A stretch of DNA of 64,000 nt from Variovorax sp. S12S4 (GTDB lineage: Bacteria > Pseudomonadota > Gammaproteobacteria > Burkholderiales > Burkholderiaceae_C): positions 5,557,001-5,621,000 of the forward strand of contig NZ_JALPKR020000002.1 in NCBI RefSeq assembly GCF_023195515.1, read 5' to 3'. The position numbers and the translations under genes were made by a program. Position 1 is the stretch's first letter; each line of letters opens with the position of its first letter. The notes under the pieces are model-generated. The model saw only the letters and a list, made by a program, of their open reading frames with translations. It was not told the origin of the DNA and ran no database searches. Positions 8,861 to 17,604 of this stretch are shown one piece after another.

Positions 8861-8889
8861 ACTATAGGTGTCTCGACATAACATGTCAA
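8861..8889 (-). promoter_or_regulatory. Near-consensus sigma70 promoter with dyad, driving the DUF2170/PspA/flotillin operon
   Basis: On the minus strand TTGACA (8889-8884) is followed by exactly 17 bases and TATAGT (8866-8861), 27 bases before the DUF2170 start codon. A 5-bp inverted repeat, GACAT-GTT-ATGTC (8887-8875), overlaps the -35 box and spacer, where a bound protein would block RNA polymerase. No sigma54 site is evident, unlike the classical E. coli psp operon. Confidence 0.75.
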
Positions 8890-8949
8890 AGAATCTTTTG
8901 GCCTATGCCACTGGCGTTTACATGACGGCGCCATCCCTAGAATCCGGCG

Positions 8950-9861
8950 ATGGCCAGCCCCATCAATCCCGCACGTGTCGATTTCGTGACGCTGCGCCTC
9001 TTCTGCGCCGTGGCCCAGTCGGGCAGCATTACCAAGGGCGCCGAGGCCTGCCACCTCGCGCTATCGGCAGCCAGCCGGCGACTTTCTGATTTCGAGGCCG
9101 CCACGGGGTCGAAGCTGCTGGAACGCAGTTCGCAAGGCATAGCCCTCACCCCCGCCGGCCATGTGGCCATGCAGCATGCGATGCGGCTCTTTCAGGGCTT
9201 CGAGCAGTTCAGCAACGAACTCGGCGACTACTCGAGCGGCGTGCGCGGCCATGTGCGGCTCTGGGCCAACATGTCGGCGCTCACCGAGTTCCTGCCGGCC
9301 ACGCTGGCGGCGTTTCTCGGCCAGCATCCGGACATCCGCGTCGAAGTGGAAGAACAACTGAGCGGCGACATCGTTCGCGCCCTGGTCGACGGCCTGGCCG
9401 ACGTGGGCGTGTTCGCGGAAAACACGCCCGCCTACGGGCTCGATGTGGCGCAGTTCCAGACCGACGAGCTGGTGGTGCTGTGCGCCCGGCAGCATCCGCT
9501 TGCGCGCACGCGCAGAACCGACTTCAAGACCTGCCTCGCCCACGAGTTCGTGGGCCTGAACCGCAGCAGCTCGCTGCTCGAACTGACATCCCGCGCGGCC
9601 GAGCAGGCCGGCATTCCGATGCGGTTGCGCGTGCAGGTGCGCAGCTTCGATGCGATGTGCCACATGATTGCTGCCAACCTCGGCATCGGCGTGGTGCCGC
9701 TCGCGGCCTGCAAGGCGCAGGTGAGCGCGCTCGATCTCAAGGTGGTGCGGCTGAAGGACGCCTGGGCCGTTCGCCGGCTGCTGATGGCAACGAAGACGGG
9801 CGAGACCTTGTCGCCCGCGGCGCAGTTGCTGGTCAAGCAGCTGCTTGCATCGTCCACCTGA
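8950..9861 (+). CDS. LysR-family transcriptional regulator
   Basis: A 303-residue LysR-type regulator. The N-terminal winged helix-turn-helix is clear (LRLFCAVAQSGSITKGAEAC, then LALSAASRRLSDFEAATGSK), followed by a substrate-binding-type effector domain (from about residue 90) with the usual GIGVVPLAA near the C-terminus. The third position of the recognition helix departs from the common QPALSxQI pattern. It is divergent from the PspA/flotillin operon, with 115 bases between the two starts, so it could regulate that operon or itself. That link is only positional. It converges on the next LysR gene. Confidence 0.9.
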   Translation: MASPINPARVDFVTLRLFCAVAQSGSITKGAEACHLALSAASRRLSDFEAATGSKLLERSSQGIALTPAGHVAMQHAMRLFQGFEQFSNELGDYSSGVRGHVRLWANMSALTEFLPATLAAFLGQHPDIRVEVEEQLSGDIVRALVDGLADVGVFAENTPAYGLDVAQFQTDELVVLCARQHPLARTRRTDFKTCLAHEFVGLNRSSSLLELTSRAAEQAGIPMRLRVQVRSFDAMCHMIAANLGIGVVPLAACKAQVSALDLKVVRLKDAWAVRRLLMATKTGETLSPAAQLLVKQLLASST

Positions 9862-9889
9862 AACCAGGCCGGACCAGCGAGCCGAAACC

Positions 9890-10840
9890 TCAGACCTGCG
9901 GCAAGCGGAACCCTGCCTTGAGGGTTTCGCGCAGGTGGCTCACAAACAGATTGACCGCGCGCGGTATGTGCAGCGAGTACGGCCGAATGGCGTAGATATG
10001 GTCCGCGAATGCGCCGGTGGGCTGCCAGTCGGGCAGCACCTCGACCAGCTTGCCCGCTTGCAAGGCCGACTGCGCACTGAAGTCGGGCAGCAGTGCAATG
10101 CCCAGGCCGGCCTGCGCGGCATCGCGAAGCGCTTCGCTGTTGTTGGCGGCGAGCGGGCCGGCAATGGGCACGGTCATGCGCTCGGCCTGGCGCGCCCGGA
10201 CGTTCCGCCGCTCGAACGACCACACATTCGTTTCTTGCCCGCGCGGATAGTGCAGGCAATCGTGCTCGGCCAGCATGGCCGGCGACAGCGGCGTTCCCTT
10301 GCGGCGCAGATAGGCCCGGCTGGCCACCAGCACGGATCGGGTCTCGCACAGCCGCCAGGCCACATGCGTATCGGGCGGCGAAGCGGCGTGCCGCACCGCC
10401 AGGTCGAAGCCTTCCGTCGCAAGTGAGCTGAGCCGGTCCGAAAGCTCCATCTCGATGCGGATCGATGGATGCGCGAGCAGGAAGTCGGCCAACCTTGGCA
10501 ACAGCTGCTGCCGCCCCAAGGCCACGGGCGCCGTCACGCGCACCAGGCCGCGCGGTTCGCCCGCATGGTCCTGCGCCTTCAAAAAGCTGTGGGCGATCTG
10601 CTCGAAGGGCTCCCGGGTCTGGTCGACGAGCTGCTGGCCGGCCTCGGTGAGCCGCATGCTGCGCGTGGTGCGGCGCACCAGGGGCACGCCCGCGGCGCGC
10701 TCCAGTTCGGCGATGCGCTGGCTCATGGCGGCCTTGCTCACGCCCAGCCGGGCCGCTGCGGCGGTGTAGCTGCCCTGCTGGCCAAGCACGATCAGCCAGT
10801 GCAGGTGCGTCCAGAGCGATTCGGCTTTTTGCGTATCCAT
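9890..10840 (-). CDS. LysR-family transcriptional regulator, divergent from mmsA
   Basis: A 316-residue LysR-type regulator from the ATG at 10840: helix-turn-helix ([20 protein letters not shown]), then an effector domain with [19 protein letters not shown] and [10 protein letters not shown]. The frame is open upstream to a TTG at 10876, but that longer start would place the 20-bp palindrome at 10848-10867 inside the gene; I prefer the ATG, which leaves the palindrome in the promoter. It is transcribed away from mmsA with about 100 bases between them, the usual arrangement for a LysR activator and its target. The effector is unknown, perhaps an intermediate of valine, myo-inositol or beta-alanine breakdown. 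Confidence 0.9.
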   Translation of the reverse strand: MDTQKAESLWTHLHWLIVLGQQGSYTAAAARLGVSKAAMSQRIAELERAAGVPLVRRTTRSMRLTEAGQQLVDQTREPFEQIAHSFLKAQDHAGEPRGLVRVTAPVALGRQQLLPRLADFLLAHPSIRIEMELSDRLSSLATEGFDLAVRHAASPPDTHVAWRLCETRSVLVASRAYLRRKGTPLSPAMLAEHDCLHYPRGQETNVWSFERRNVRARQAERMTVPIAGPLAANNSEALRDAAQAGLGIALLPDFSAQSALQAGKLVEVLPDWQPTGAFADHIYAIRPYSLHIPRAVNLFVSHLRETLKAGFRLPQV

Positions 10841-10847
10841 GGCTGCA

Positions 10848-10867
10848 TTGTTCACCATGGCGAACAA
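10848..10867. promoter_or_regulatory. 20-bp near-perfect palindrome, probable LysR operator
   Basis: The sequence is TTGTTC-A-CCATGG-C-GAACAA: 6-bp outer arms, a palindromic CCATGG centre, and a single mismatched pair. It lies between the divergent lysR (start 10840) and mmsA (start 10945) and fits the T-N11-A dyad form of LysR-type binding sites. Confidence 0.65.
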
Positions 10868-10944
10868 ACAGTTCAACTTTAGCGCCTAGGCAGGCGCCCT
10901 TGCCTTTTCTAGACTGGCGCAAATCACTTGACCCCGGGACTCTC

Positions 10945-12453
10945 ATGACCACACAGATCGCGCATTTCATCGCCGGCCAGCACACCGCCGGCGGTTCCAG
11001 CCGCACGCAGGACGTCACCAATCCGGCCTCCGGCAAGGTCACTGGCAAGGTGGTGCTTGCCGCCGCGGCCGATGTCGACGCCGCCGTGGCAGCCGCCCAG
11101 GCTGCGTTTCCCAAGTGGGCCGACACGCCGCCCATCCGCCGTGCCCGCGTGATGTTCAAGTTTCTGGAGCTGCTGAACCTGCACAAGGACGAGCTCGCCC
11201 ACATGATCACCGCCGAGCACGGCAAGGTGTTCACCGATGCGCAGGGCGAGGTCTCGCGCGGTATCGACATCGTCGAGTTCGCCTGCGGTATTCCGCAGCT
11301 GCTCAAGGGTGACTTCACCGACCAGGTGAGCACCGGCATCGACAACTGGACGCTGCGCCAGCCCCTAGGCGTGGTGGCCGGCATCACGCCTTTCAACTTT
11401 CCGGTGATGGTGCCGATGTGGATGTTCCCGGTGGCCATTGCCGCGGGCAACACCTTCATTCTCAAACCCAGCCCGACCGACCCGACCCCGTCGCTGCGCA
11501 TGGCCGAGCTGCTGAAGGAAGCGGGCCTGCCCGACGGCGTTTTCAACGTCGTGCAGGGTGATAAGGCCGCTGTCGATGCGCTGCTCGAGCACCCGGACGT
11601 CAAGGCCGTCAGCTTCGTGGGCTCCACGCCCATTGCCAACTACATCTACGAAACCGGCGCGCGCAACGGCAAGCGCGTGCAGGCGCTGGGCGGCGCGAAG
11701 AACCACATGGTGGTAATGCCCGACGCCGACATCGACCAGACGGTGGATGCGCTGATCGGCGCCGGCTACGGTTCGGCCGGCGAGCGCTGCATGGCGATCA
11801 GCGTGGCGGTGCTGGTGGGCGACGTGGCCGACAAGATCATTCCCAAGCTCGTCGAGCGCACGAAGACGCTCAAGGTGCTCGACGGCGAGAACCTCGCGGC
11901 CGAAATGGGCCCAATCGTCACCCGCGCGGCGCACGAACGCATCACGGGCTACATCGCCCAGGGCGAAAAAGAAGGTGCGAAGCTGCTGGTCGATGGCCGC
12001 CAGTTCGACGGCAGCAAGGCCGGCGAAGGCTGCGGCGACGGCTTCTGGATGGGCGGCACGCTGTTCGACCACGTCACGCCCGAAATGCGCATCTACAAGG
12101 AAGAAATCTTCGGCCCGGTGCTCTCCTGCGTGCGCGTGGCCAACTTCAAGGACGCGGTGGACCTGGTCAACGACCATGAATTCGGCAACGGCGTGAGCTG
12201 CTTCACGCGCGACGGCAATGTGGCGCGCGAATTCAGCCGCCGCATCCAGGTGGGCATGGTCGGCATCAACGTGCCGATTCCGGTGCCAATGGCGTGGCAC
12301 GGCTTCGGCGGCTGGAAGCGCTCGCTCTTCGGCGACATGCATGCCTACGGCGAAGAAGGCGTGCGCTTCTACACCAAGCAGAAATCCATCATGCAGCGCT
12401 GGCCCGAGAGCATCGGCAAGGGTGCCGAGTTCGTGATGCCGACTGCCAAGTGA
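10945..12453 (+). CDS. mmsA: CoA-acylating methylmalonate-semialdehyde dehydrogenase
   Basis: A 502-residue aldehyde dehydrogenase-superfamily enzyme that oxidises (methyl)malonate semialdehyde to propionyl-CoA or acetyl-CoA with NAD+ and CoA, in valine, thymine, beta-alanine and myo-inositol breakdown. The catalytic cysteine is Cys282 in [11 protein letters not shown], the arrangement specific to the CoA-acylating MmsA group. The NAD-binding [14 protein letters not shown] and the C-terminal [20 protein letters not shown] also fit. The ATG at 10945 gives the family length; the frame is open 15 codons further upstream. Other steps of a mms operon are not adjacent. A divergent LysR regulator probably controls it. 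Confidence 0.96.
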   Translation: MTTQIAHFIAGQHTAGGSSRTQDVTNPASGKVTGKVVLAAAADVDAAVAAAQAAFPKWADTPPIRRARVMFKFLELLNLHKDELAHMITAEHGKVFTDAQGEVSRGIDIVEFACGIPQLLKGDFTDQVSTGIDNWTLRQPLGVVAGITPFNFPVMVPMWMFPVAIAAGNTFILKPSPTDPTPSLRMAELLKEAGLPDGVFNVVQGDKAAVDALLEHPDVKAVSFVGSTPIANYIYETGARNGKRVQALGGAKNHMVVMPDADIDQTVDALIGAGYGSAGERCMAISVAVLVGDVADKIIPKLVERTKTLKVLDGENLAAEMGPIVTRAAHERITGYIAQGEKEGAKLLVDGRQFDGSKAGEGCGDGFWMGGTLFDHVTPEMRIYKEEIFGPVLSCVRVANFKDAVDLVNDHEFGNGVSCFTRDGNVAREFSRRIQVGMVGINVPIPVPMAWHGFGGWKRSLFGDMHAYGEEGVRFYTKQKSIMQRWPESIGKGAEFVMPTAK

Positions 12454-12593
12454 TCGAAGGCGCGATCCGAAGCAATCGAAGCAATAAGTTATAGGCGCGG
12501 GCGCATCGGCGGCCTGCCAGGGCTAACCAAAGGCTGACTTGCCCCGCTGTGCGGTAGCAGCCAGACTTTGGGCATGACCCTGGTCCAGCGCCC

Positions 12594-13438
12594 ATGACGA
12601 CAACGAGCCAAGCCGCGCGGAGCCTGTCGGCCGTGCCTTCGACCCTGCGGATTTCGCTTGCGGCGCGCGCCTCCGGCGACGCGATGTTTCCGCAGCTCGG
12701 GGTGCGCGACGCCTACGCCGCATCGGTGCTCGAGCAGATACGCGACGACGGGCATGCCCTGCCGGAAGACAGGGCCACCATCTACGGCATCCTGAACCGC
12801 ACGCGCCGCTTCCGCAGCCTTGCACAGGAATTTCTCAAGCAGCATCCGGGCGGCCGCGTGGTGAACATGGGCTGCGGCCTGAGCCACTACTTCCAGTGGC
12901 TGGACGACGGGCAGTGCCGCCTGACGGATGCCGACCTGCCCGAAGTGCTCAACTGCGCCGCGAGCTGATTCCCGAAACCGATCCGCGGCATGAGGTGTGC
13001 CCGCTCGACCTCACTTCCGAGGGATGGTGGGAACAGCTGGCACTGCCGCGCAATCGCAAGGGGGAGCCGGTGTTTCTCTTCACCGAAGGCGTGCTGATGT
13101 ACCTCGAACCGCAACAGGTGCGGGCCGTGTTCGCAACCTTCGGCGAGCGCGCGCCTGCGGGCTCGGTGCTGGCGTTCGACGCCATGTGCTGGCTTGCCGT
13201 CGGGCGGGCGGCGCAGCACCCTTCGGTGCGCGCCACCGGCGCGGAGTTTCGGTGGGGGCTGCGCCGGGCCTCCGAGCTGACCGAACCTCATCCGCGGTTG
13301 CGGCTCGATTCCGCCTATCGGGTGCTGGAAGGCTTCGGCCTGCCCTACACCCTGTTCGCGCCGCTGGTGCTGATGATGCTGGGCGTGTCGCTCTACGCTG
13401 TCTATGCGTTGAGCGCGACCGATCCCGTCGATACATAA
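12594..13438 (+). pseudogene. Class I SAM-dependent methyltransferase (leucine carboxyl methyltransferase-like), frameshifted
   Basis: Two frames together make one methyltransferase. Bases 12594-12968 encode the N-terminal half with the SAM-binding motif VVNMGCGLSHYFQWL and DADLPEVLN, then stop. The adjacent frame carries on with LRRELIPETDPRHEV, VFLFTEGVLMYLEP (an LCM-type motif) and a C-terminal tail to 13438. Restoring one C after 12953 (AACTG to AACCTG) gives a continuous LPEVLNLRRELIPE, exactly what this family has, and an intact 281-residue product. So there is a single-base deletion at 12951-12954, either a true inactivating mutation or a sequencing error. The family modifies small molecules or polyketide-like compounds in other bacteria; the substrate here is unknown. 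Confidence 0.85.
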
Positions 13439-13665
13439 ACGCACAATTTTTCCAATCGCCGGCCTTGTCTGGCCTGCATTGCGCGGCTTGGCTGACGCGG
13501 GGCGCAGCTGCTTCAAGGCATGCTCGCCGTTCCTCCCGTCGCGGAAAATCCTGACGCGTGCTGCATTAGGATGGTTCTTCCGCAGCCCGGCCGGCACACC
13601 CGCTGGCCGCGTCTTCTTCGTGAATCGCTTCCGTACCTCCAAGACTCGCAACCCTCAAGAAACAC

Positions 13666-15264
13666 ATGCTTGATCGCCGATCCTTCCTTGCCGCTGGTGG
13701 TGCCGCCGTCGCACTCGCCGCCCTTGGACTGCCCGAAGAGGCAATGGCCGCCAACGGCCTGAAACTGAGCCAGCCCTCGCCGTTTTCGTTCGACCGCCTC
13801 GTCGCCCAAGCCAGGCGCCTGGCCGCGCAGCCCTATGCGGCAGCCGCACCACTGGCACCCGATGTGCTCGAGAAGATCGACTACGACGCCCACGGCAAGA
13901 TCAAGTTCGACCCCGCCAACGCCCTCTTCCGCGATGGGCCCGGCGCCTTTCCCGTCACCTTCTTTCACCTGGGCCGCTTCTTCCAGACGCCGGTGCGCAT
14001 GCACGTCCTCGAAAACGCGGGCGGCGACGTGTTTTCACGCGAAGTGCTCTACAGCCCCAGCTACTTTTCGATGCCGCCCGACAGCCCGGCGCGCGCGCTG
14101 CCGGCCGGCGCGGGCTTTGCTGGCTTCCGCCTCCAGGAAAGCCGTCTGGGCGACCAGAGCAAGTTCGACTGGCAGAAGAACGACTGGGTCGCGTTTCTCG
14201 GTGCCTCGTACTTCCGCGCCATCGGCGAGCTGTACCAGTACGGCCTGTCGGCACGTGGCATCGCACTCGACGTGGCCGTGCCCGACAAGCCGGAAGAGTT
14301 TCCGACCTTCACGCGCTACTACTTCGAGACGCCCGCCGCCAACAACACCACCTCGATGACGGTCTACGCGCTGCTCGAAGGGCCGAGCGTCACGGGGGTG
14401 TTCAAGTTCGTCATGCAGCGCGGCAAGGCCGTCATCATGGACATCGATTCGCGCCTGTTCCTGCGCCGCGACGTCTCGCGCCTCGGGCTGGTGCCGCTCA
14501 CCTCGATGTACTGGTACTCCGAGACCATCAAGCCCACCGCCATCGACTGGCGTCCCGAGGTGCACGACTCCGACGGCCTTGCCATCTGGAACGGCGCGGG
14601 CGAGCGCATCTGGCGCCCTCTCAACAACCCGACGCAGACCCGGGCCTCGGCGTTTGCCGACACCCGGCCGCGCGGCTTCGGGCTGCTGCAGCGCGACCGC
14701 GTGTTCGACAACTACCAGGACGGCGTCAACTACGAAAAACGCCCGAGCCTCTGGATCGAGCCGCAGGGCGACTGGGGTGAAGGCTCGGTGCAGCTGATCG
14801 AGATTCCCACCGACGACGAAATCCACGACAACATCGTCGCCTTCTGGGTGCCCAAGGCCGACGCGAAGGCGGGCGCGAGCTACAGCCTGCAGTACCGGCT
14901 GCACTGGACCGACCAGGAGCCCTTTCCCTCCCCGCTCGCGCGCTGCGTGGCAACGCGCATCGGCCGCGGCGGACAGCCGGGCCAGCCGCGGCCGCCGGGC
15001 GTGCGCAAGTTCATGGTCGAGTTCGTCGGCGAGCCGCTCACCACCGTGCCCTTCGGCGTAAAGCCAGAGTTGGTGCTGACCGCGCCGCGCGGCAAGTTCT
15101 CCTATGTGTTTGCCGAGGCCGTGCCCAACGGCGTGCCCGGCCACTGGCGCGCGCAGTTCGACTACACGCCCGAAGGCAACGAACCCGTCGACATGCGGCT
15201 CTACCTGAAGACCGGCGACAAGACGCTCACGGAAACCTGGCTGTACCAATTCCAGCCAAGTTGA
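13666..15264 (+). CDS. opgD: Periplasmic glucan biosynthesis protein OpgD/MdoD
   Basis: A 532-residue exported protein of the OpgG/OpgD family, which acts in the periplasm on osmoregulated glucans. The N-terminus is a twin-arginine signal (DRRSFLAAGGAAVALAALG, cleavage near AMA-AN), which distinguishes Tat-exported OpgD from Sec-exported OpgG. Family landmarks follow: FGAS-like VAFLGASYFRAIGELYQYGL, LTSMYWYSE, DSDGLAIWNGAGERIWRPL, and EIPTDDEIHDNIVAFW. The length is as expected. It stands alone: no opgH glucosyltransferase is nearby, so the glucan backbone must be made elsewhere. It converges on a LysR gene only 6 bases away. Confidence 0.93.
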   Translation: MLDRRSFLAAGGAAVALAALGLPEEAMAANGLKLSQPSPFSFDRLVAQARRLAAQPYAAAAPLAPDVLEKIDYDAHGKIKFDPANALFRDGPGAFPVTFFHLGRFFQTPVRMHVLENAGGDVFSREVLYSPSYFSMPPDSPARALPAGAGFAGFRLQESRLGDQSKFDWQKNDWVAFLGASYFRAIGELYQYGLSARGIALDVAVPDKPEEFPTFTRYYFETPAANNTTSMTVYALLEGPSVTGVFKFVMQRGKAVIMDIDSRLFLRRDVSRLGLVPLTSMYWYSETIKPTAIDWRPEVHDSDGLAIWNGAGERIWRPLNNPTQTRASAFADTRPRGFGLLQRDRVFDNYQDGVNYEKRPSLWIEPQGDWGEGSVQLIEIPTDDEIHDNIVAFWVPKADAKAGASYSLQYRLHWTDQEPFPSPLARCVATRIGRGGQPGQPRPPGVRKFMVEFVGEPLTTVPFGVKPELVLTAPRGKFSYVFAEAVPNGVPGHWRAQFDYTPEGNEPVDMRLYLKTGDKTLTETWLYQFQPS

Positions 15265-15270
15265 TCGCCA

Positions 15271-16188
15271 TCAGCGCGCTGCGCGTGTGTTGTAGGGCGC
15301 GAAAAGCGCCACGGCCCAGTCGACGAACACGCGCAGCTTGGCGCTCAGGTGGCGGTTGGCGGGGTACACCACGTGCAGCGGGTACGGCGGAGGCGCCCAG
15401 TCTTGCAGCACCTCCACCAGCGCGCCGCTTGCGAGGTGCGGCGCGGCCATTGGATAAAAGACCTGGGACACGCCCATGCCGGTAAGCACGGCCGTGATCT
15501 GCGCGGTGCTTTCGTTCACGCCCACCACGGTGCGGCCATGGATCTCGATGCGCTCTTCGCCGCGCGCATAGCGCAGCGGAATCGGCCGGTTGCTCAGCGA
15601 TGAGAAGTAGCCCACCACACGGTGCGCGCCGTCGCCGAGGTCCGCCGGCGTCTTGGGGATGCCATGGCGCTTCAGGTAGGCCGGGGTGGCGCAGGTCACG
15701 AAGGGCAAGGTCGCGATGCGGCGCGCCACCAGCGACTGGTCGCTCAGTTCGCCGGCGCGGATCACGCAGTCGACCGCATCGCCGATCAGGTTCACCGGCC
15801 GGTCGCCCACGCCGATCTCGAGTTCGATCTCCGGGTACCGCGCGTGAAATGTTGGCAGTTGCGGAATCAGGATCATGTTGGCAAACGACGAGCCGACATC
15901 CACCCTCAGCCGCCCGCGTGGATTCGCCTGCGCGTTGCTGAGATCCGATTCGATCTCTTCCAGCTCGGCCAGCACGCGCGCCGTTCGCTCGTAGTAGGCG
16001 GCACCCTCTGGCGTGACCGTCACGCGCCGGGTCGTGCGCTGCAACAGCTTCACGCGCAGATGCGTCTCGAGTTGCTGCACCAGCTTCGTCACCGAGGGCT
16101 TGGGCATCTGCAGCGAATCGGCTGCGCGAGTGAAAGTGCCGGCCTCGACCACACGGGCGAAGACGCGCATGGCGGCGATCTGATCCAT
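15271..16188 (-). CDS. LysR-family transcriptional regulator, divergent from SDR gene
   Basis: A 305-residue LysR-type regulator of the common CrgA/AaeR-like group. It begins MDQIAAMRVFARVVEAGTF, has helix-turn-helix residues MPKPSVTKLVQQLETHLRVK, and an effector domain with GRLRVDVGSSFANMILIPQL and MGVSQVFYPMAAPHL. Proteins of this group often control a neighbouring short-chain dehydrogenase, and here an SDR gene is transcribed divergently about 125 bases away. It ends convergent with opgD. Confidence 0.92.
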   Translation of the reverse strand: MDQIAAMRVFARVVEAGTFTRAADSLQMPKPSVTKLVQQLETHLRVKLLQRTTRRVTVTPEGAAYYERTARVLAELEEIESDLSNAQANPRGRLRVDVGSSFANMILIPQLPTFHARYPEIELEIGVGDRPVNLIGDAVDCVIRAGELSDQSLVARRIATLPFVTCATPAYLKRHGIPKTPADLGDGAHRVVGYFSSLSNRPIPLRYARGEERIEIHGRTVVGVNESTAQITAVLTGMGVSQVFYPMAAPHLASGALVEVLQDWAPPPYPLHVVYPANRHLSAKLRVFVDWAVALFAPYNTRAAR

Positions 16189-16195
16189 TGCCGGA

Positions 16196-16216
16196 TTATT
16201 AGTGATTCGTGAATAA
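16196..16216. promoter_or_regulatory. Imperfect dyad in the lysR-SDR intergenic region
   Basis: TTATTAG-TGATTCG-TGAATAA has TTATT/AATAA arms about a central 11-base core, a T-N11-A type LysR box. It lies 8 bases upstream of the lysR start and about 97 bases upstream of the SDR start, so it could serve autoregulation and activation. Confidence 0.5.
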
Positions 16217-16312
16217 ACAAATCCGCCGCAGCGTCTTGGTCGGCGGGGGTATGGCGCCCAAACTTCCTTGCCTGTTCAACGCTGCCTCGCAGCAATCAAA
16301 GGAAGAATCCCA

Positions 16313-17068
16313 TTGTCCCAACCCAAGCTCAACGACAAGATCGCCCTCGTCACCGGCGGCACCAGCGGCATTGGCCTGGCCACCGCCCAACGCTTCGTGG
16401 CCGAAGGCGCCTACGTGTTCATCACGGGCCGCCGCCAGGCCGAACTCGATGCGGCCGTAAAAACCATCGGCCGCAACGTGACGGGCGTGCTCGGCGACGT
16501 GTCGAAGCTCGCCGATCTCGACAAGCTCTACGCAACCATCAAGGAACAGAAAGGCCGCCTCGACGTGCTGTTTGCCAATGCGGGCGGCGGCAGCCTGCTG
16601 CCGCTGGGGCAGATCACCGAGGAGCACTTCGACAAGATCTTCGGCACCAACGTGCGCGGCCTGCTCTTCACCGTGCAGAAGGCGCTGCCGCTGATGCCCA
16701 AAGGCGCGTCGATCGTCCTCAACGCATCGATCACCAGCATCAAGGGCACGCCCGCCTTCAGCGTCTACAGCGCAACCAAGGCGGCGGTGCGCAGCTTTGC
16801 GCGCAGCTGGGCGGTGGACCTGAAGGATGCCGGCATTCGCGTCAACGCTGTGAGTCCCGGCGTGGTGCCGACTCCGGCCTATGACCTGCTGGGCCTCACG
16901 CCGGAACAGGTGAACGGTTTCATCGACTCACAGGCGCAGAACATCCCGCTTGGCCGCGTGGGCGCGCCCGACGAGATCGCCAAGGCCGTGGTGTTCCTGG
17001 CCTCGGACGACAGCAGCTTCGTGCACGGAGCCGAGCTGTTCGTCGACGGCGGCATGGCGCAGATCTAG
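16313..17068 (+). CDS. SDR-family NAD(P)-dependent oxidoreductase
   Basis: A classical short-chain dehydrogenase of 251 residues. Cofactor motif VTGGTSGIG near the N-terminus, NAG-type motif (LFANAGGGS), catalytic Ser in [10 protein letters not shown] and YSATKAA (Y-x-x-x-K), and the C-terminal [22 protein letters not shown] place the start at a TTG (16313), because GGAAG lies 7 bases upstream and the product then begins [15 protein letters not shown], as family members do; an upstream in-frame start at 16268 lacks a ribosome-binding site. It is probably regulated by the divergent LysR. The substrate is unknown. Confidence 0.92.
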   Translation: MSQPKLNDKIALVTGGTSGIGLATAQRFVAEGAYVFITGRRQAELDAAVKTIGRNVTGVLGDVSKLADLDKLYATIKEQKGRLDVLFANAGGGSLLPLGQITEEHFDKIFGTNVRGLLFTVQKALPLMPKGASIVLNASITSIKGTPAFSVYSATKAAVRSFARSWAVDLKDAGIRVNAVSPGVVPTPAYDLLGLTPEQVNGFIDSQAQNIPLGRVGAPDEIAKAVVFLASDDSSFVHGAELFVDGGMAQI

Positions 17069-17072
17069 GCAA

Positions 17073-17498
17073 TCAGCGTTTCTTGACGGATACCAGCTCG
17101 ACTTCGAAGTTGAGCGTGGCATTGGGCGGAATCACGCCGCCCGCGCCGCGCGTGCCGTAGGCAATGGCCGGCGGGCAGGTGAGCTTGGCCTTGCCGCCCG
17201 GCTTCATCTTCTGCACGCCCTCGGTCCAGCACGGGATCACGCCGTTGAGCGGAAACTCGGTGGGCTCGCCGCGGCTGTAGGAGCTGTCGAATTCCTTGCC
17301 GCTGTCGGGAAAGGTGCCGCGGTAGTGCACCTTGACCACATCCGTTGTGGCCGGCGAGGCGCCGGTGCCTTCCTTCAGCGATTGATAGACCAGGCCGCTC
17401 GGCGTGGTGACGGGTGCCGACTGCGCCCAGGCGGTGGACACGGCGCACACGGAAAGAAAAGCAGCACAGACGAGCGACGAAGAAGAAAAGGACTTCAC
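17073..17498 (-). CDS. Exported FKBP-type peptidyl-prolyl cis-trans isomerase
   Basis: A 141-residue protein with a Sec signal peptide (ends AVSTAWAQS) and one FKBP domain: TPSGLVYQSLKEGTGASPAT, VKVHYRGTFPDSGKEFDSSY, GVIPCWTEGVQKMKPGGKA, LTCPPAIAYGTRGAGG, IPPNATLNFEVELV. All the usual active-site aromatic and hydrophobic positions appear present, so it should catalyse prolyl isomerisation in the periplasm. The start codon is GTG (17498). It ends 5 bases from the convergent SDR gene. Confidence 0.93.
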   Translation of the reverse strand: MKSFSSSSLVCAAFLSVCAVSTAWAQSAPVTTPSGLVYQSLKEGTGASPATTDVVKVHYRGTFPDSGKEFDSSYSRGEPTEFPLNGVIPCWTEGVQKMKPGGKAKLTCPPAIAYGTRGAGGVIPPNATLNFEVELVSVKKR

Positions 17499-17604
17499 GG
17501 AATACCTCGGAAGGATGGAAAAGCATGATTATGGCGAGCGGTGGAACAGCCCTTGCTTTGCTGGATGCGCACTGTCAACATCCGCAAAAAGAGAGGAACG
17601 CTCC

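Noticed and set aside
9432..11639. A 735-residue minus-strand frame
   Set aside because: It spans three unrelated real genes, runs antisense to the first LysR gene and mmsA and overlaps the second LysR gene in another frame, and has no domain.
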